Assembly: GCA_945869845.1 (NCBI GenBank)
Contig: CAMBRG010000012.1
Coordinates: 1-45,680, forward strand
Origin: Opitutus sp. GAS368
Lineage (GTDB): Bacteria > Verrucomicrobiota > Verrucomicrobiia > Opitutales > Opitutaceae
Length of the DNA: 45,680 nucleotides
Direction: 5' to 3'
The translations under genes were made by a program, and so were the position numbers. Shown here piece after piece: positions 41,885-45,680 of the stretch. Position 1 is the first letter of the stretch. Every line of letters starts with the position of its first letter. Below the pieces are notes generated by a model. It searched no databases. It was not told the origin of the DNA and was given only the letters and a program-made list of their open reading frames with translations.

Positions 41885-42577
41885 TCACAGCAAATCCCTT
41901 TCCACCTTCCGCTCGAGGAAGCGCTCAAATTCCTTTCTCAGCTCCTTCGCTTTGCCCCGCAGCCCCGGCATGAGCGCGAGCCAGTTGTAGACCTCCTCCC
42001 GCAGGTGTTTCGGCATGACCGGCTCCGTCACGCGCACCCGATCAAGCGCGCGCACGCAGTGCACCGCGATCTCATCACACATCTTCTGGGCGTCGGCCGT
42101 GCTGTGCTGACCGGCGAGCCGGATGACTTCATCCATCCGACGATGCCGGCGCTTCAAAATCGTTTTGTAGGCCAGCAGGCTCGGCACGACCACGTTCACG
42201 GTGCGCGGATAAAAACTCGCCATCAGGTTCCACGGATCGTTCCCGTCGCCCGCTTTTCGCAGATCGCTGCGCAGGATCACGCACGGAATATCCGCAAACT
42301 TCGCGAACATGAACTCCACCACGGTGCCGCTATCCAACTCTGTTCCGTCGAAATTAAACAGCGCCAGATCACACGCCACCAGCGCCTTGATGTCCTGATC
42401 CCGCACCGCCCGCGCCGTGGTCCCGCGCGGCTCGAAATCCTGCGGCAATTCGCAGAGGTAACGTCCTTGCGATTTCTCGTAAATCGCCTCCGCCAGATAC
42501 GCATTTCCGATCAGATGCTTCAACGTGAAGAGCTCGCTGGCGAAATAGACGGTGGAGCTGCGCGGTTTTTTCTTCAT
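41885..42577 (-). CDS. Nucleoside 2-deoxyribosyltransferase-like protein with C-terminal extension
   Basis: 230 residues from ATG 42577. The first about 125 residues resemble the Nuc_deoxyrib_tr fold: VYFASELFTLKHLIGNAYLA at the start and DLALFNFDGTELDSGTVVEF, where D-S-G-T-V-V-E matches the D-x-G-T-x-x-E motif with the catalytic Glu. NDTs exchange bases on deoxynucleosides. The C-terminal 100 residues (KTILKRRHRRMDEVIRLAGQ and a helical, charged end) extend beyond the usual 150-residue NDT and are not recognised. Its position before upp fits pyrimidine salvage, but it could be a hydrolase or nucleotide-sensing relative. A longer start at 42622 is less likely. Confidence 0.75.
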   Translation of the reverse strand: MKKKPRSSTVYFASELFTLKHLIGNAYLAEAIYEKSQGRYLCELPQDFEPRGTTARAVRDQDIKALVACDLALFNFDGTELDSGTVVEFMFAKFADIPCVILRSDLRKAGDGNDPWNLMASFYPRTVNVVVPSLLAYKTILKRRHRRMDEVIRLAGQHSTADAQKMCDEIAVHCVRALDRVRVTEPVMPKHLREEVYNWLALMPGLRGKAKELRKEFERFLERKVERDLL

Positions 42578-42666
42578 CGCGTGGACGTGCCTGAGGAAGT
42601 GGCCGTTGCCCCCACCCCACAACGCTTTTTATCCGCTCCCGACGACGCCCGTTGGACCGCCCGCTT

Positions 42667-45081
42667 TCAAGGCCGCAACGTCACCGTATGCTCCGTCTTC
42701 CCCGGCAACAACGGCGTCGCGTCGCCGCGCACCCAAGCGGCGTGACCCGCTCGGAAAAACGGCGACAACGGATGTCCGCTCTGCCCGCCCGGCATGTGGA
42801 AAATCCCCTCGGCTTCACGCCCCGGCGACACCACGAGCCGTTCACTCGCGCCGTAATTCGGCCGCTGGAATCGCGGCATGTCGCGGTCCCCCGGCAACTC
42901 ATCGGCCGTCATCCGCAACCAAGCCGTCAGCCTGTTCGGCACCCACGCCGGCAACGTTTGCACCAACGGATGCTCGATCCGCGCCACGTTTTTCCGACCC
43001 CACGTCGCCTGCGCGAACGAGGTCCCGCTCTGCTCCAACCCCCCGACCACATCGTCCGCCGCCGCGACCAGCAACTCCTCCCAACTGGACTCCCGCGGGC
43101 TCAACAGATGCAGCGGCTTCTGCTCCAACAACGCCCAGAGCGGCTCTTCATACGGCAACCGCCCCCAGTTAAATTTTCGGTCAGCCGCGACGCACGAGGC
43201 GAAGATCGGATCGAGCACCCGCTTCGCCACCGCATCCCGCCACGCTCGCACCGACCGATAGCCCACATCGTCGGTGGTCGCCCGGGCCGCTCCGCTTTCG
43301 ACGCGCGCGCGCAGTTCCACCCGGTCCGGCTTCCCCGCGACGACTTCCGGCGAGAGCACCCGCAACAACAACTCCCGCCAACGGCCCAACGCCAACGCCC
43401 GGTCATCCAGCTGCAGCGCCAACAGATCCTTCGGCTCCGCCCGCTCCAGGCCCGCGAGCGCGTCCCGAATCTGCGCCGCTCGCATCGGAAAATCGTGCCC
43501 GCCGTCACCCAACTTCGCCGCCGCCGCCCCCCCTAACATCCGGTGGTTGGCGCTCCATAAACGCCCGCCCGCCGGCGCGCGCACCACCGGCACTTCGTCC
43601 GGCGTCAACAGGCCGTCCCAACGACGGTCGCCAAACGTCCACCGGACCGGAAACCGTCCGTCGACGCCGACGCGTTTCGGCACCCGTCCCGCGAGCGTCC
43701 AGGCAATCTCACCCGCGGAATCCACGATCAAAACATTGAGCGGCGTCACCCCCGAGCGCTGCGCCACTGCCACCGCCGCCGCCGTGTTCGCCGCCGTCTC
43801 GAAGCCGAAAAACCCAAAATTAATCGCCTCCGGTTCATGCGCGATCCAGCGCTGCGCGATCGGCCGGTCTTTTTCATCGGCGCCCACAATCGGTCCCCAA
43901 ACCGTCCAGCGATATTCCATCACCACCGGTTCCCCACCCTTCACGAGAATCGTCTCGGGCCGCAGCTCGATCTGCGCCAGCGCTTCACGTCCCGGCACCC
44001 GGTAGAGCTCAGGTGAGATTCCCGTCTGCACGACCACCAGATCGCTGGTATCGATCTGCGCCGCCGTCACACCCCAGGCGACGCGGCCATTGCTTCCGAC
44101 GATCACGCTCGGGGTTCCCGGCAACGTCGCCCCGACGACCCGTCGTTGGGTGCCCGCATCCATCCAGACCAAAGCCGCGCGATACCACGTATTCGGCAAT
44201 CCCAGCCGCAGGTGCATGTCATTCGCCAGCATCGCGACTCCGCTCGCCGTGTGGGCGCCCGCCAACGCAAACGCATTCGAGCCCGGCAACTCGCGCTCGC
44301 TGTCGCTTGGCGTAAGCCCCGAGACCTTGACCGGCGCCGCCGCGCCCGCCCGTCGCAGGTTGATCGCTTGCGCCGGGGGGATTTTCGCCAACGGGGCGGT
44401 GCTCCCATCCAGCGCCGCGTCGCGCGGTCCAATCAGCGGGACGAAAAAAGCCAGCGCCTCAGCCCCCAGCGTCTCCCGCAGCGTGCCCAACATCCGCTCG
44501 TAGCCAACCGGGTCCGGCTGCATATCGAGCGTGATCGCATAACTCACCAACCCGCAGTCCTCCGCGCGCCATGGCTGGGGACTCACGCGCAACGCCAAGT
44601 ATTCAAACGGTTTTTCGCTCAGCGCCGCCACGCCTGCATTCACGCCCGCCGTGTAGGCCTCGACGATGGCCCGCTCTTCCGCCGTCGCCCGCGCCACGGC
44701 CCCTCTCGCCAACGCGCGAAACCCATGCATCCGGGCCGCTTTGTCCAAGCCCAAAGCTCCCGCACCGACCACTTCGGCCAACTCGCCCGCCGCTTTTCGC
44801 CGCATCAAATCCATCTGAAAAAAACGCTCTTGCGCGTGGACCCAACCGAGCGCCCGCGCGACGTCCGCCCGGTTCGCACCCGTGATCGTCGGCACGCCCA
44901 ACCCATCGCGCTCGATCGTGACCCCCGCAGTCAGTCCCGCCACGGTCGCCGGTCCGTCGAGTTGCGGCAGGCTCGCCTGCATCCGCAGGTAAAACCAGCC
45001 ACCGGCAACCGCGCCCAGCCCGCCGACGACCGCCAACATCCACCCGCCGATTTTCAAACTCTTAACGATTAGAGACGTCAT
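42667..45081 (-). CDS. Penicillin acylase family protein (Ntn hydrolase)
   Basis: 804 residues from ATG 45081. It has one N-terminal membrane segment or signal (MLAVVGGLGAVAGGWFYLRM), an alpha chain with IERDGLGVPTITGANRADVA and GWVHAQERFFQMDLMRRKAA, then the autocleavage site ELPGSNAFALAG, where Ser (about 267) becomes the N-terminal nucleophile of the beta chain. ANDMHLRLGLPNTWYRA and GSNGRVAWGVTA follow. It should mature by self-cleavage in the periplasm and hydrolyse an amide such as an acyl-homoserine lactone or beta-lactam side chain; the substrate is not predictable. A TTG 18 bp upstream is a weaker start. It ends 89 bp before the NDT-like gene and starts 14 bp after gluconokinase. Confidence 0.93.
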   Translation of the reverse strand: MTSLIVKSLKIGGWMLAVVGGLGAVAGGWFYLRMQASLPQLDGPATVAGLTAGVTIERDGLGVPTITGANRADVARALGWVHAQERFFQMDLMRRKAAGELAEVVGAGALGLDKAARMHGFRALARGAVARATAEERAIVEAYTAGVNAGVAALSEKPFEYLALRVSPQPWRAEDCGLVSYAITLDMQPDPVGYERMLGTLRETLGAEALAFFVPLIGPRDAALDGSTAPLAKIPPAQAINLRRAGAAAPVKVSGLTPSDSERELPGSNAFALAGAHTASGVAMLANDMHLRLGLPNTWYRAALVWMDAGTQRRVVGATLPGTPSVIVGSNGRVAWGVTAAQIDTSDLVVVQTGISPELYRVPGREALAQIELRPETILVKGGEPVVMEYRWTVWGPIVGADEKDRPIAQRWIAHEPEAINFGFFGFETAANTAAAVAVAQRSGVTPLNVLIVDSAGEIAWTLAGRVPKRVGVDGRFPVRWTFGDRRWDGLLTPDEVPVVRAPAGGRLWSANHRMLGGAAAAKLGDGGHDFPMRAAQIRDALAGLERAEPKDLLALQLDDRALALGRWRELLLRVLSPEVVAGKPDRVELRARVESGAARATTDDVGYRSVRAWRDAVAKRVLDPIFASCVAADRKFNWGRLPYEEPLWALLEQKPLHLLSPRESSWEELLVAAADDVVGGLEQSGTSFAQATWGRKNVARIEHPLVQTLPAWVPNRLTAWLRMTADELPGDRDMPRFQRPNYGASERLVVSPGREAEGIFHMPGGQSGHPLSPFFRAGHAAWVRGDATPLLPGKTEHTVTLRP

Positions 45082-45095
45082 GGTCCGCGATGTCT

Positions 45096-45665
45096 TCAAA
45101 GCGTGGAGTGCTCTCGAATCTTGGCCACGAGCACCGGCACGGGCTCCGCGATATCGAGCGTCAAAGCGTCCGTCGGCGACTCCAAGGCCAGCAGTTGCGA
45201 GTCGAGCATCTCAGGCTTCATAAAATGTCCTTCCCGGCCCGCGATTCGCTGCCGGATCAATTCAGGCGCCCCATGCAAATGCACCAGCTTCACACCCCGA
45301 GAGTGCTCAAGCACAAATTTCCGATACGATTCCTTTAACGCCGAGCACGTCACGATGCCGCTCTCACCGCGCGCCAAGGTCGCCGTGATGTGCACCCGGA
45401 TCGACGCCAGCCAAGGATCACGGTCCGAGTCTTGCAGCGGCTTGCCCGCCGCCATTTTGGCGATGTTGGACGGCGGGTGAAAGTCGTCCGCGTCCCGAAA
45501 ACCCCAGCCGATCGAGTCCGCGAGCGCCTGGCCCACCGTCGTCTTGCCCGTGCCCGCCACCCCCATGATCAACACGATCAACGGCGGCCGCAGCTCCCAA
45601 CTCTTGGCCGCGACCGGGTCCCGGCCTTCGTCAAAATCGATGAAATCAAACATCGTCTCGATCAC
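45096..45665 (-). CDS. gntK: Gluconokinase (N-terminus possibly beyond the right edge)
   Basis: 189 residues if GTG 45665 is the start. It phosphorylates gluconate to 6-phosphogluconate. Walker A GVAGTGKTTVG is at about 35-45, then RDADDFHPPSNIAKMAAGKP (GntK signature), DSDRDPWLASI, VTCSALKESYR and GREGHFMKPEMLDSQLLALE. Standard GntKs begin just before the VLIMGVSG strand, so about 28 residues (MIETMFDFIDFDEGRDPVAA and onward) are extra. The frame stays open to the window edge, so the true start may be further upstream or at ATG 45653. It is the first visible gene of a minus-strand run with the penicillin acylase 14 bp downstream. Confidence 0.9.
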   Translation of the reverse strand: MIETMFDFIDFDEGRDPVAAKSWELRPPLIVLIMGVAGTGKTTVGQALADSIGWGFRDADDFHPPSNIAKMAAGKPLQDSDRDPWLASIRVHITATLARGESGIVTCSALKESYRKFVLEHSRGVKLVHLHGAPELIRQRIAGREGHFMKPEMLDSQLLALESPTDALTLDIAEPVPVLVAKIREHSTL

Positions 45666-45680
45666 CTTGCCCGGAAATCC

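Noticed and set aside
41645-42745. Plus-strand 366-aa open frame
   Set aside because: Antisense to upp and the NDT-like gene; Arg/His-rich shadow.
42667-45099. TTG start at 45099 for the penicillin acylase
   Set aside because: ATG 45081 is a better start codon and leaves the membrane segment near the N-terminus.

Overview
The window is about 45.7 kb of GC-rich, gene-dense bacterial chromosome. It most probably comes from a Verrucomicrobiota member of the Opitutaceae type. This is inferred from a bacterial SWIB-domain protein, a very large secreted protein ending in the paired beta modules common in Opitutus-like secretomes, Gly-rich RRM and DEAD-box proteins, a PmoA-like (DUF6807) secreted protein and the strong GC codon bias. 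No rRNA, tRNA, CRISPR array, intact insertion sequence or prophage was recognised.

Layout. 1-5.6 kb (minus): an AddA/AddB-like helicase-nuclease pair, the first gene running off the left edge. 5.8-6.0 kb: rpsT with a terminator. 6.3-9.2 kb (plus): a transposase remnant, a perfect palindrome, rpiB, a MarR regulator, a small frameshifted ORF and a secreted esterase-like hydrolase. 9.4-14.4 kb (minus): the SWIB protein, a heterodimeric ABC exporter and a secreted protein of unknown role. 14.5-17.7 kb (plus): a HlyD/ABC ATPase/ABC-2 permease exporter whose HlyD gene is frameshifted and which carries a REPIN-like element inside the operon. 17.7-18.3 kb: an AbrB/MazF-type toxin-antitoxin module with a putative operator. 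18.3-19.6 kb: an MscS channel. 19.7-22.0 kb (plus): TerC, SbtA (frameshifted at a T7 run) and a short PII-like SbtB, a probable bicarbonate-uptake cluster. 22.0-28.6 kb (minus): a DCC-family protein and a 1,977-residue secreted multidomain protein. 28.9-35.3 kb (mainly plus): a MalY-like lyase, dusB, a MarC protein, a degraded minus-strand gene, a small lipoprotein, a RarD-like transporter and an SGNH hydrolase. 35.3-40.1 kb (minus): FKBP, uracil-DNA glycosylase, DEAD-box helicase, RRM protein, thioesterase, S4 protein and DUF3016. 40.2-41.2 kb (plus): the PmoA-like protein. 41.2-45.7 kb (minus): upp, a deoxyribosyltransferase-like protein, a penicillin acylase and gluconokinase at the right edge.

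How the genes fit together. AddAB-like, UDG, dusB, S4, DEAD-box and RRM proteins serve DNA repair and RNA metabolism. RpiB and gluconokinase belong to pentose and gluconate metabolism, and upp beside a deoxyribosyltransferase-like protein suggests pyrimidine salvage. The esterase, SGNH hydrolase, PmoA-like protein and giant secreted protein point to an extracellular polymer-using lifestyle. The most notable items are the TerC-SbtA-SbtB cluster, GTAG-hairpin repeats arranged as REPINs, the giant lamin-tail/propeller protein, the asymmetric ABC exporter, and four genes broken by one-base or nonsense lesions. Two of those lesions fall exactly on T7 runs, so sequencing error must be separated from real decay or programmed frameshifting.
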